From the NCBI GenBank assembly GCA_035388225.1, contig DAOOPM010000008.1, positions 1-64,000 of the forward strand: a stretch of DNA of 64,000 bases. The letters are read 5' to 3'. This stretch comes from SB25 sp029560875 (lineage in GTDB: Bacteria; Bacteroidota; Bacteroidia; Bacteroidales; Tenuifilaceae). The position numbers were made by a program, and so were the translations under genes. Below, in pieces: positions 43,073-51,548 of this stretch (positions within the stretch are counted from its first letter, which is position 1; every line of letters starts with the position of its first letter). The notes below the pieces were generated by a model that was given only the letters and a program-made list of their open reading frames with translations, did no database searches and was not told where the DNA came from.

Positions 43073-44437
43073 TTAACAGCAATGCATTGGACAATTATGG
43101 CAGCGCGATAATTCACCGCGTAATCGCTTGTTAACCAAGTCATCAACACGTTCACGCAACGATTCTATCGAAACTCGCTTAACTACCTCGTGGGCAAAGC
43201 CAAACATCAACAGTAATTTTGCTTCGCGTTCGCCTATTCCGCGAGCACGCATATAGAACAATGCATCGTAATCAATTTGACCAATTGTGGCACCGTGCGA
43301 ACATTTTACATCATCGGCATAAATCTCAAGTTGAGGCTTGGTGTTCATCTTAGCATCGGCCGTGAGCAGAAGGTTGTTGTTCGATTGGTATGCTTGTGTT
43401 TTCTGAGCATCCCTGCGCACTAATATTCTGCCGTTAAATGCTCCTGTTGCTTGGTCGTCGAGAATGCCCTTGTACAGCTCATTGCTGGTGCAATTTGGCA
43501 CAGCGTGGTCAATAAATGTGTAATTGTCGGTATGCTGTGTACGGTCCGTTAGGTACAATCCATAAGCGTGAGCATCGGCGCCCTCACCTGCAAGTTGCAT
43601 ATTCAGATTGTTGCGGATAAATCCACCGTGTAACGATAGCACGTTTGAAATCATCTTTGAGTCGCGCTCCTGCTTAACGTAAGTGTGTGTAAGTTGGTTG
43701 GATTCGTTATGCTCGTTCTGCATTTTTACAAACTCCAACTGAGAGTTTGCTCCAACAGCAATCTCCGTTACAACGTTCGATATGAATCGTTTTGGCGATA
43801 GGGAGTGGTCGCAAACCAGCACGTTTGCTTGGCTCGATTCCTCAAGTACTATCAAGTTGCGGTACTGAACTAACAAATTTTCATCCGACATCAATAGGTT
43901 GATGATTTGTATTGGCTTTGTGCAAACAACACCCTTGGGAACATAGATAAATACACCATCCTGAGCAAATGCGGTGTTCAAAGCAACAAGTCCATCGGCA
44001 TTGTTCTCAGCCTGTGCATTGTAATGCTTTTCGAATAGGTCTGGATATTTTGCAGCCGCATCAATAATGCTTCCAATCACAATTCCATTATCAAGTACCT
44101 GAAGTCTGTTGGGGTTTGGAAGGTAAAAGCCATTCAAAACCAATGCAAGATGTGTGTCGAGCTCAGGAATATCGCAGCGGAAAATATCTTCAACCTTAAA
44201 AGTGATATTTTTAGGTGCAAAGTATTTCTCGTACTCGTAACTGAATATCGATTCAATTTTGGAGTACTTATACTTCTCGTTTTTTTGATTTGGCAAGCCA
44301 AGTATTCTGAAATTCTGAATTGCCTCCTCGCGGTGATGATTCATTAATGCTGAACTTCCCTCCGAAATCAAATCCAGATTATCGAGGTAAAGGTTCACCA
44401 TTTCATCCTTTATATTTTGTGTGGCAGTTTTGCTCAT
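43073..44437 (-). CDS. sufD: SufD, Fe-S assembly protein, Cys-rich tail
   Basis: Forms the SufBCD scaffold. 454 residues: beta-helix core with a conserved C-terminal segment DVKCSHGATIGQIDYDALFYMRARGIGEREAKLLLMFGFA. The extreme C-terminus, GELSRCHNCPMHCC, carries four Cys in the last nine residues, a C-x2-C-x3-C-C group; this is not in E. coli SufD. It could be a metal or cluster site. 76 bp after sufC. Confidence 0.93.
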   Translation of the reverse strand: MSKTATQNIKDEMVNLYLDNLDLISEGSSALMNHHREEAIQNFRILGLPNQKNEKYKYSKIESIFSYEYEKYFAPKNITFKVEDIFRCDIPELDTHLALVLNGFYLPNPNRLQVLDNGIVIGSIIDAAAKYPDLFEKHYNAQAENNADGLVALNTAFAQDGVFIYVPKGVVCTKPIQIINLLMSDENLLVQYRNLIVLEESSQANVLVCDHSLSPKRFISNVVTEIAVGANSQLEFVKMQNEHNESNQLTHTYVKQERDSKMISNVLSLHGGFIRNNLNMQLAGEGADAHAYGLYLTDRTQHTDNYTFIDHAVPNCTSNELYKGILDDQATGAFNGRILVRRDAQKTQAYQSNNNLLLTADAKMNTKPQLEIYADDVKCSHGATIGQIDYDALFYMRARGIGEREAKLLLMFGFAHEVVKRVSIESLRERVDDLVNKRLRGELSRCHNCPMHCC

Positions 44438-44513
44438 CTTTTTTGACTATTTGACTGATTGACTATTAGGATTTAGTGGCTGATTTAATTTACGAACAAC
44501 CATCAACGAACAA

Positions 44514-45260
44514 CTAATTCCCGTTCTTAATCCAATCGTATCCTTTTTCTTCAAGCTCAAGTGCTAGTTCCTTGCCCGAACTTTTAACAATACGTCCGTT
44601 GTAAAGAATGTGAACAAAATCAGGAACAATGTAGTCCAAAAGCCTTTGGTAGTGAGTAATAACTATTGTAGCATTGTTGGCAGTCTTCAATTTATTTACA
44701 CCGTTAGCCACAACGCGCAACGCATCAATGTCCAAGCCAGAGTCAGTCTCATCGAGGATTGATAACTTCGGCTCAAGCATAGCCATTTGGAAAATTTCGT
44801 TTTTCTTTTTCTCTCCACCAGAGAAACCCTCGTTTACCGAACGGTTTGTAAGAGCGGAATCAATCTCTACCAACTCTTTACGCTCACGTAAAAGCTTTAG
44901 AAAATCCGATGCGGAAAGAGGCTCTAGGTTACGGTACTTGCGATGCTCGTTCACTGCAGCCTTCATAAAGTTAACCATGCTAACGCCTGGAATCTCTACA
45001 GGATACTGGAAACTTAGGAAAATTCCTTCACGAGAGCGAATCTCTGCAGACATTTCCAAAACATCCTTTCCGTTGAATGTAACAGAACCGTGGGTTACTT
45101 CAACAATCTCCCTACCGGTTAACACCGATGCAAGAGTGCTTTTGCCTGAGCCGTTAGGTCCCATAATGGCGTGAACCTCTCCGGGTTTTACCTCTAGGTT
45201 GATACCTTTTAGTATCTCTTTATCGTTTATTTTTGCGTGTAAATCCTTGATAACTAGCAT
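44514..45260 (-). CDS. sufC: SufC ATPase
   Basis: ABC-type ATPase of the SufBCD complex that drives conformational change during cluster assembly. 248 residues: Walker A GPNGSGKSTL, Q-loop FLSFQYP, signature GFSGGEKKKNEI, Walker B LSILDETDSGLDID, H-loop VITHYQRLLDY. Standard length. The upstream gene in transcription is the four-helix-bundle gene (63 bp). Confidence 0.96.
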   Translation of the reverse strand: MLVIKDLHAKINDKEILKGINLEVKPGEVHAIMGPNGSGKSTLASVLTGREIVEVTHGSVTFNGKDVLEMSAEIRSREGIFLSFQYPVEIPGVSMVNFMKAAVNEHRKYRNLEPLSASDFLKLLRERKELVEIDSALTNRSVNEGFSGGEKKKNEIFQMAMLEPKLSILDETDSGLDIDALRVVANGVNKLKTANNATIVITHYQRLLDYIVPDFVHILYNGRIVKSSGKELALELEEKGYDWIKNGN

Positions 45261-45305
45261 TTATTTTAACTTTATAGGTTTGACAATTTATTTAAATAAG
45301 AATTT

Positions 45306-45343
45306 GATGAAGTTAAATGAATTTAGAGGGAGTTAGATGAATT
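45306..45343. repeat. Left flank of four-helix-bundle cassette
   Basis: GAAGTTAAATGAATTTAGAG and GGAGTTAGATGAATT (45309-45343) make a repeat series resembling the right flank (45741-45780), where the complement reads GAAGTTAAAGGAAGTGAGAG and GAAGTTAAACGAA. It overlaps the 3' end of the four-helix-bundle gene. Confidence 0.5.
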
Positions 45344-45724
45344 CGATTTTGCGTTTCTAGAAATTGTTGAAGCATAGGAATTCAAAAGATAACTCACTTC
45401 ATTAATACTCTGGTTTAACTTTTCAAATTGTTCAATATTAATATATTCTAAATCTTTGCTAAGTATTCCATAGTAACGCGACTCCTCCAAGCTCCCTTGT
45501 GCAATATTTAGGAACTTAAGTTTATCTCGCTTGCCTTTTCTTTTGTAGCCTTCAGCAATGTTTGCAGGAACAGAGATTGCAGATCTTCGGAATTGGGATG
45601 TTAAAGCATAAACTTCCTCATGAGGAAACCTTTTTGTTAGAGAATAAACAAAAAGAACCATTTTGTGAGCCTTTTGCCAAACTAACAAGTCTGTAAAAAC
45701 GTTTGTTGGGGTCCTCTGATTCAT
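45323..45724 (-). CDS. Four-helix-bundle protein (23S rRNA intervening-sequence family)
   Basis: 133 residues, nearly all helical. LVWQKAHKMVLFVYSLTKRFPHEE, YALTSQFRRSAISVPANIAEGYKRK and LEESRYYGILSKDLEYI are family-defining (four helix bundle, TIGR02436-like). Members are found as ORFs inside rRNA intervening sequences, as retroelement accessory proteins (Avd-like) and as free-standing genes of unknown function. This copy splits sufB from sufC. No reverse transcriptase or variable repeat is nearby. Possible nucleic-acid binding via its basic stretch KRKGKRDKLK. Confidence 0.9.
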   Translation of the reverse strand: MNQRTPTNVFTDLLVWQKAHKMVLFVYSLTKRFPHEEVYALTSQFRRSAISVPANIAEGYKRKGKRDKLKFLNIAQGSLEESRYYGILSKDLEYINIEQFEKLNQSINEVSYLLNSYASTISRNAKSNSSNSL

Positions 45725-45740
45725 AATATTCCCTTTATTC

Positions 45741-45780
45741 GTTTAACTTCTTTTATATTCCTCTCACTTCCTTTAACTTC
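45741..45780. repeat. Right flank of four-helix-bundle cassette
   Basis: GTTTAACTTCTTTTATATTC and CTCTCACTTCCTTTAACTTC repeat an AACTTC word; the complement resembles the left flank. Degenerate flanking repeats in the same orientation suggest an inserted unit. Confidence 0.5.
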
Positions 45781-45805
45781 AATATATCTTCTTCCAATTC
45801 CTCCT

Positions 45806-47254
45806 CTATCCTACACTTCCTTCCAAACTAATTTGCAGTAACTTTTGTGCCTCAACGGCAAATTCCATTGGCAGTTTATTCAATACTTCCTTGGCGTAGC
45901 CATTGATAATTAGCCCTACAGCATCCTCGGTGGATAATCCGCGCTGGTTACAGTAGAAAATTTGGTCCTCGCCAATTTTTGAGGTTGTAGCCTCATGTTC
46001 AACAATTGCGGTGGGATTATCAACCTCAAGGTAAGGGAATGTATGTGCTCCGCACTTATCGCCTAAAAGCAAAGAGTCGCATTGCGAGAAGTTGCGGGCA
46101 TTATCGGCACCTTTAAGAACTTTAACCAAACCACGATAACTGTTATTGCTAACCCCAGCCGATATACCTTTCGATACAATTCTACTACGGGTATTCTTAC
46201 CAATATGAATCATTTTGGTACCAGTATCGGCTTGCTGGTGGTTGTTTGTAACTGCCACCGAGTAGAACTCTCCGTAAGAGTTGTCGCCTAGCAATATGCA
46301 GCTTGGATACTTCCAAGTAATGGCAGAACCCGTTTCAACCTGAGTCCAAGAAATTTTGCTGTTTTTTCCTTTGCAAATTCCTCGTTTAGTAACAAAGTTG
46401 TAAATGCCACCCTTGCCATTTTTATCGCCAGGGTACCAGTTCTGAACAGTTGAGTACTTCACCTCTGCATTTTCGTGAGCAACAATTTCCACAACCGCAG
46501 CGTGGAGCTGATTCTCGTCGCGCATTGGAGCGGTGCAGCCCTCAAGGTACGAAACGTAACTCTCATCATCGGCAACAATTAGCGTGCGCTCAAACTGCCC
46601 TGTGTTCGATGCGTTTATGCGAAAGTATGTGCTTAGTTCCATTGGGCAACGCACTCCTTTTGGGATATAACAGAAAGAACCATCGCTGAAAACTGCCGAG
46701 TTAAGCGCTGCAAAGTAGTTGTCGGTAACAGGAACAACCGAAGCTAAATATTTTTTAACCAAATCGGGATGCTCCCTTATGGCCTCGCTCATTGAGCAGA
46801 AAATTATACCTTGTTCAGCCAATGTTTCGCGGAAAGTAGTTTTAACCGATGTGCTATCCATAACCGCATCAACCGCAACCCCCGAAAGCATTTTTTGCTC
46901 CTCGAGTGGAATCCCAAGTTTATCGAAGGTTTCCTTAAGAATTGGGTCAACCTCATCCAAACTATTCAGCGTTGCTTTTTGCTTTGGTGCAGCGTAGTAA
47001 ATTATATCCTGATAATCGATAGTAGGAATTTGCAGATGAGCCCACTCGGGCATCTCCATGGTTTGCCAATGACGGAATGCCTTTAGTCGGAATTCCAGCA
47101 TCCATTCTGGTTCGCCTTTTTTCTCGGAGATAATGCGAACAACATCCTCGTTAAGTCCCTTGGGAATTGTTTCGGTTTCGATTTCGGTAACAAAGCCGTA
47201 TTTGTACTCCGAACCCGTTACCTCATCAAGTATTTTATCCTGTTCGTTTGCCAT
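45806..47254 (-). CDS. sufB: SufB, Fe-S cluster assembly scaffold
   Basis: Scaffold on which the nascent Fe-S cluster is built, in complex with SufC and SufD. 482 residues. The N-terminal segment GLNEDVVRIISEKKGEPEWMLEFRLKAFRHW, the middle PKGVRCPMELSTYFRINA, and the C-terminal IFYCNQRGLSTEDAVGLIINGYAKEVLNKLPMEF are family-defining and the last contains the conserved Cys/Glu cluster site. First gene of the SUF operon, with a possible promoter and operator upstream. Confidence 0.97.
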   Translation of the reverse strand: MANEQDKILDEVTGSEYKYGFVTEIETETIPKGLNEDVVRIISEKKGEPEWMLEFRLKAFRHWQTMEMPEWAHLQIPTIDYQDIIYYAAPKQKATLNSLDEVDPILKETFDKLGIPLEEQKMLSGVAVDAVMDSTSVKTTFRETLAEQGIIFCSMSEAIREHPDLVKKYLASVVPVTDNYFAALNSAVFSDGSFCYIPKGVRCPMELSTYFRINASNTGQFERTLIVADDESYVSYLEGCTAPMRDENQLHAAVVEIVAHENAEVKYSTVQNWYPGDKNGKGGIYNFVTKRGICKGKNSKISWTQVETGSAITWKYPSCILLGDNSYGEFYSVAVTNNHQQADTGTKMIHIGKNTRSRIVSKGISAGVSNNSYRGLVKVLKGADNARNFSQCDSLLLGDKCGAHTFPYLEVDNPTAIVEHEATTSKIGEDQIFYCNQRGLSTEDAVGLIINGYAKEVLNKLPMEFAVEAQKLLQISLEGSVG

Positions 47255-47342
47255 TTGTATTTAATAGCGTTTTAATCTATAAATCAATTTACACAATGTA
47301 TAACAACCCTTACTGGCTATTGTTTAAAAAATAACAATCAAA

Positions 47343-47373
47343 TTAGAATTAATCTAAATTAACGGCAAAGATA
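47343..47373 (-). promoter_or_regulatory. Possible SUF promoter with overlapping inverted repeat
   Basis: TATCTTTG on the minus strand (47373-47366) matches the -7 consensus. Eight bases into the transcript lies TTAGA-ATTAA-TCTAA (47343-47357). The leader to sufB would be about 110 nt. No convincing -33 element. An iron- or redox-sensor site is possible but unproven. Confidence 0.35.
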
Positions 47374-47458
47374 TTCAGTTTGAATGTAAATTGAAAAGAA
47401 AATTAAATGTTATTGGTGATGTTTTATGTCAATTTATGTGAAGTTTAAAAATATAAAA

Positions 47459-47489
47459 AAGGTTTAGCACTTTGTAAGTGCCAAACCTT
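47459..47489 (-). terminator. Terminator of chemoreceptor gene
   Basis: AAGGTTTAGCACTT/AAGTGCCAAACCTT, a 14-bp stem with one mismatch and a 3-nt loop; T run on the minus strand. Confidence 0.9.
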
Positions 47490-47510
47490 ATAACTTTTAT
47501 AGATGCCATA

Positions 47511-48848
47511 TTAATAATGGAAATGCTTAGCCGTTTCCTTTAAATTGCCTGCAAGTTGAAGCAAACGCTCGGAGTACGAAGCTAAATCGCGTGCCGCATC
47601 GCCTGTCATGTTGCTAACATCGTTAAGTTTTGACATGGACTCATTGATAGTATGAGTTTGCTCAAGCTGCTGTTCAAAGTTGCGGGCAATTTCAACGGTA
47701 ATATCTGCAGTTTTGTTGATTTCAGAAACCAACAATTCCATAACTGTTCTAACCTCATCAACGGTTGAAAGGCTTGTGCGTGAAAGATCAACAATTTCCG
47801 ATGCGGCCTGTTTTGAACGTTCTGCCAATTTGCGGACCTCGCCAGCAACCACAGCAAATCCACGGCCGTGTTCACCTGCACGAGCGGCTTCTACTGCCGC
47901 ATTCAGCGCAAGGATATTGGTTTGAAATGCAATATCGTTAATTACCTGAATCTTGTTTGTAACCTTAGTCATAGCATCCAAAGCCTGTTGCGATATCTCA
48001 GTTCCTTTCTGGATTGTATAAACTGCTGTTAAGGAAATTTCGCGAGCTTTTTGAACGTTGGAGTTACTCTGCTCAATGGACTGTGTAACCTTGCGGACTG
48101 CATCGGAAACATCGGTAGACGTATTTGACAATTCTTCAACAGTGGTATTTAGAGCTTCGGTGCTAGTATTCATTGTTTGGCCAGAGTCAATAATTTCATC
48201 GGAAACATTGCCAATGCTTTTGAATGTATCCCTAAGCCGATTGGCCATACTGGAGAGCGATTTGGATAGCTGTCCAATTTCATCGCCAGAGTTATCGTCC
48301 ATTGTAGCGTTCAAATCGCCATTGCTTATTTGCGAAGCAAAGTTCACCCCTTTAATAACTCTTGTTGAGATTTGTGTTGAAACAATTCCAATAACAAGCG
48401 TTATAAGAATTAAACCTACTATTCCCACTATAAAAAGCGCAATCCCGCGCGACCTAGATTCGTCTAAAACATCATCAATAATAACCATAACGCCCAAACA
48501 CCAAGGAGAATCCGAACCTTCCATTGTTATTGGATTGAAGTAGGCAACAACCTCTTTGCCTGTATCGGAATGGGTTGCTGATATTGTGAAGGCTTCGCCT
48601 TTGGCAATTTTCTCGGAAATGTGCTGGGCCTTATCCTCCTCAGCATTGATTTCTGCCATAGTTTTGCCAATTACCGAAGTGTCGGGATGAGAAACGTATA
48701 TACCACTATTAGATAGAAGAAATGAGTAACTGTTGCTGAAAAGTTGAAGTTTATCAACCCGTTCCTTCATCTCAGTTAAATCAATATCGCAGCCCACTGT
48801 TCCAACCAATTGGCCATTGTACACAATTGGACTGATAAGGCTGGTCAT
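47511..48848 (-). CDS. Methyl-accepting chemotaxis protein, 3' part (frameshifted)
   Basis: C-terminal three-quarters of a chemoreceptor: 445 residues. The first ~115 residues (MTSLISPIVYNGQLVGTVGC) are the membrane-distal-to-proximal second half of a dCache sensor domain; then a membrane helix (~135-157), a HAMP domain (~160-212) and the cytoplasmic signalling rod with the hairpin tip VINDIAFQTNILALNAAVEAARAGEHGRGFAVVAGEVRKLAERS. Its true start lies in the gene part at 48845-49396: ATG 48848 overlaps the preceding stop as ATGA. With one extra A in the A-run at 48854-48857 both would join into one normal receptor of ~627 residues. No other chemotaxis genes are here. Confidence 0.85.
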   Translation of the reverse strand: MTSLISPIVYNGQLVGTVGCDIDLTEMKERVDKLQLFSNSYSFLLSNSGIYVSHPDTSVIGKTMAEINAEEDKAQHISEKIAKGEAFTISATHSDTGKEVVAYFNPITMEGSDSPWCLGVMVIIDDVLDESRSRGIALFIVGIVGLILITLVIGIVSTQISTRVIKGVNFASQISNGDLNATMDDNSGDEIGQLSKSLSSMANRLRDTFKSIGNVSDEIIDSGQTMNTSTEALNTTVEELSNTSTDVSDAVRKVTQSIEQSNSNVQKAREISLTAVYTIQKGTEISQQALDAMTKVTNKIQVINDIAFQTNILALNAAVEAARAGEHGRGFAVVAGEVRKLAERSKQAASEIVDLSRTSLSTVDEVRTVMELLVSEINKTADITVEIARNFEQQLEQTHTINESMSKLNDVSNMTGDAARDLASYSERLLQLAGNLKETAKHFHY

Positions 48849-49396
48849 GTGTATTTTCTATCGTCGGTGGTACGATACTTATAAAGATAGGGCTCAAGGA
48901 TTGTATTCCCGGTCAAATTTTTTGTTACCCACAAACTCTTATCGGAAAGATTCTCGAACGATGCGGTGTCCTGCCTATAGAGTATAGTTTCGTTTTCCCA
49001 GTAATATGTGCATCGCAATCGGCCTTTTGAGCCGCTTCTTCTATCAAACTTAGATAAATCCCAGTTAACCCAAAGCGAACGGATATTCTTATGCTTTTTA
49101 AGCACATCGTACTGCATCTGCTTTTGAACGGATAAACGCCATTTATCATCGGCATTGACAAACCCCTGCATTGCAACTGCCAACGTTTTGGTAACACTTA
49201 GCTCGTTGTTGAGCTGGTCTTGAAAGCTTCTTGCCGATTCCGTTACAAGAGTACTTACATACTTGTGAGCATTATCCAGACTGTCTTGCTGACTGCTCCT
49301 GATAAGATATATAAACACAAATAGGTAAACAATGGTGGAAATTCCAAGTAAGAGAATAAGCATCCTAAGGCGCAAACTCATGTTTTTGAATTGCAT
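48845..49396 (-). CDS. Methyl-accepting chemotaxis protein, 5' part (frameshifted)
   Basis: 183 residues: cytoplasmic MQFKNMSLRLR, membrane helix (~12-32) and the first half of the periplasmic dCache domain (RSSQQDSLDNAHKYVSTLV ... ILEPYLYKYRTTDDRKYT), stopping at TGA in the overlap ATGA with the next part. Alone it lacks HAMP and signalling domains, so it could not signal to the kinase. Confidence 0.8.
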   Translation of the reverse strand: MQFKNMSLRLRMLILLLGISTIVYLFVFIYLIRSSQQDSLDNAHKYVSTLVTESARSFQDQLNNELSVTKTLAVAMQGFVNADDKWRLSVQKQMQYDVLKKHKNIRSLWVNWDLSKFDRRSGSKGRLRCTYYWENETILYRQDTASFENLSDKSLWVTKNLTGNTILEPYLYKYRTTDDRKYT

Positions 49397-49565
49397 ATTG
49401 GTTATAGTTAAAGGTTAAACTTTGGGTATAATAGGTTTGCAAAATATGTTTTTAATGATTCAAAGCCAAACCAAAAAAAATATTTCCCCAAAAATTATAG
49501 CACATAATTGCGCAATACTTATCTTTATTGACCTTAATAATGTCTAACAAATTTTATTTATCAGT

Positions 49566-50978
49566 ATGCAGAAAGTATGGCTTTTCCTTATCCTAACCAC
49601 AACAACCTACCTAACTTATTCCCAAAACAATAAATTAACACCAGTTGTTGATGAGCGCACAGAGTTGCTGGGTATTGTTTTCCGTTTAGCAGAAGCCGAT
49701 GAGTACATAAACAATACCTTGCCCAGTTATTCTAAAGAGATAAATGAATATTTTGCTAACTTCAAAAACCACAATGTGGTTAAGTTTGCAGAAAAGTTAA
49801 GAGCAAAGCGTGGCGTTTCATATAATGCCGTAATGTCGATGGCAATAAATATCGAAATAACTGATAGCATAAGATTTTTGCCTAATGCTAGCATCGATAA
49901 CTTGGATTCGCGCTGGGGAACCAAAAATGCTAAGACATTTTTAATATACCTTAATCAATTTTATCGGGAGTCGAACTTTCACCAGTTTTTCCAAAATCAT
50001 TCAGCAATATACTCTATCGCAACAGAGAACTTTAATCATCTCCTAAAGGAATTGGACACAAGGTGGTTTGAAGATTTTTACGGAGTTAAAACCAGCGAAG
50101 AGCCCAACATTATTGTTAGTCTTACAAATATAGGTAACTACGGACCAAAAATCACTTACAACAATGGAAGTGAGAATATTTATGCAATTATGGGTATTTG
50201 GGAAATAGATAGTTTAGGAAACCCCATTTTTTCAAAAAGTGTTTTGAGTGTGCTTGTTCATGAATTAAACCATTCTTTTTGCAATCCTTTGATTGATAAA
50301 TACTATCATTATTTCCAGAAGGAAGTTAAACAGTTATATAATCTAAACCCAAGTTTATTTAAAGCACAAGCTTACGGTGATTCTAAAACAGTTATGTACG
50401 AAATGCTTGTAAGGGCTTGTACAATCAAGTATTTTCAACAAAAAAAAGTTGGCTCCCCGAAAATTAAATTACTTATTGCTGATGAAAGGACTAACGGGTT
50501 CTTGTGGATTGACAGGATGATTGACTGGCTTGATGTTTACGATATGAGCAGAGATAAATATTCTACACTGAGTAGTTTTATGCCCGAAATTGCTAAGAAT
50601 ATTAAAGAATTATCGCTTGAGCAGATTAAAAAAGATTACGAATCCTGCTTTGTTACAAAAATTATTTCATCAAATATACCCAATGGTGCAACTAATGTCA
50701 ACTCATCTACAAACTTCATTGTAGTAACGTTTAATTCCCCAATGAATATCAACAATAATGGTGCTAGTTGGGGTAAAAAAGGAAAAAAGTATTATCCAAA
50801 GAGAGAAGACAATAGAAAAGCTTTCTGGAATAAAGAAACAAAAATGGAGTGGAATTTTCCTGTTAACCTTAAACCAAACTCAACATATTCAATTTCTTTC
50901 CCTGCTGAATTCTTTGTTGATGAAAATGGGTATCCGATGAAAGAGACATACTATTTGGATTTTAAGACAGGTAATTAG
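49566..50978 (+). CDS. DUF4932 family protein, probable zinc metallopeptidase, with Ig-like C-terminus
   Basis: 470 residues, signal peptide (MQKVWLFLILTTTTYLTYSQ, cleavage near 20). The gluzincin-type motif HELNH is at 232-236 (SVLVHELNHSFCNP), with a possible third ligand Glu at 279 (MYEMLVRA). The C-terminal ~100 residues (ISSNIPNGATNVNSSTNFIV) resemble a Big_5/SbsA-type Ig-like domain. No T9SS sorting domain or lipobox, so it is periplasmic or secreted. Substrate unknown. Divergent from the chemoreceptor and preceded by an AT-rich stretch. Confidence 0.82.
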   Translation: MQKVWLFLILTTTTYLTYSQNNKLTPVVDERTELLGIVFRLAEADEYINNTLPSYSKEINEYFANFKNHNVVKFAEKLRAKRGVSYNAVMSMAINIEITDSIRFLPNASIDNLDSRWGTKNAKTFLIYLNQFYRESNFHQFFQNHSAIYSIATENFNHLLKELDTRWFEDFYGVKTSEEPNIIVSLTNIGNYGPKITYNNGSENIYAIMGIWEIDSLGNPIFSKSVLSVLVHELNHSFCNPLIDKYYHYFQKEVKQLYNLNPSLFKAQAYGDSKTVMYEMLVRACTIKYFQQKKVGSPKIKLLIADERTNGFLWIDRMIDWLDVYDMSRDKYSTLSSFMPEIAKNIKELSLEQIKKDYESCFVTKIISSNIPNGATNVNSSTNFIVVTFNSPMNINNNGASWGKKGKKYYPKREDNRKAFWNKETKMEWNFPVNLKPNSTYSISFPAEFFVDENGYPMKETYYLDFKTGN

Positions 50979-51060
50979 TTGCTAAAACTTGATAATCAAT
51001 CCAAATTATTTCTTAATTTACGATTGTTTTGATTTAATACTTATTTAAAACAAACAATAT

Positions 51061-51510
51061 ATGAATAGGTTTATACTAACTTTAATCCTTTTTAGTTTGG
51101 TTACATTATCCTGTACAAACAAGAATAGTATGGCCGACAAACAACAGTTCAAGCAAGAAATCATTCAAGCCGAACGTGATTTTGCCAAAATGGTGAAAGA
51201 GCAAGGGATGCAGGCTGGGTTTACTTTCTTTGCTGATTCCAACGCAGTTATTCGCCGCGGGAACGAGACTTTAATAAAAGGTAAAAAAGAAATCGAGGAA
51301 AATTACGGACATCCTCGCTATAAAGATGTTGCGCTAGAGTGGGAGGCCGATTTTGTGGATGTTGCAGCAAGTGGCGATTTGGGATATACGTACGGACACT
51401 ATACCTTTGAGGCAAAGGATTCAACTGGTAACCCAATAAAAGCCACAGGAACATTCCACACGGTTTGGAAACGTCAACCCGATGGTTCCTGGAAGTATGT
51501 TTGGGACTAA
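51061..51510 (+). CDS. DUF4440 (SnoaL-like) domain lipoprotein
   Basis: 149 residues. Lipoprotein signal MNRFILTLILFSLVTLSC, cleaved before Cys18, then a NTF2/SnoaL-like fold: QAERDFAKMVKEQGMQAGFTFFADSNAVIRRG, YTYGHYTFE, GTFHTVWKRQPDGSWKYVWD. Such proteins bind small molecules or act as accessory domains; no catalytic residues can be inferred. Start chosen at 51061. Confidence 0.88.
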   Translation: MNRFILTLILFSLVTLSCTNKNSMADKQQFKQEIIQAERDFAKMVKEQGMQAGFTFFADSNAVIRRGNETLIKGKKEIEENYGHPRYKDVALEWEADFVDVAASGDLGYTYGHYTFEAKDSTGNPIKATGTFHTVWKRQPDGSWKYVWD

Positions 51511-51548
51511 ATTTTAACTAGAAAAAACTATCCGAAACAATCTGTTAT

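Noticed and set aside
45323..45724. Diversity-generating retroelement suggested by the Avd-like four-helix protein
   Set aside because: No reverse transcriptase, template repeat or variable repeat was found within the window.
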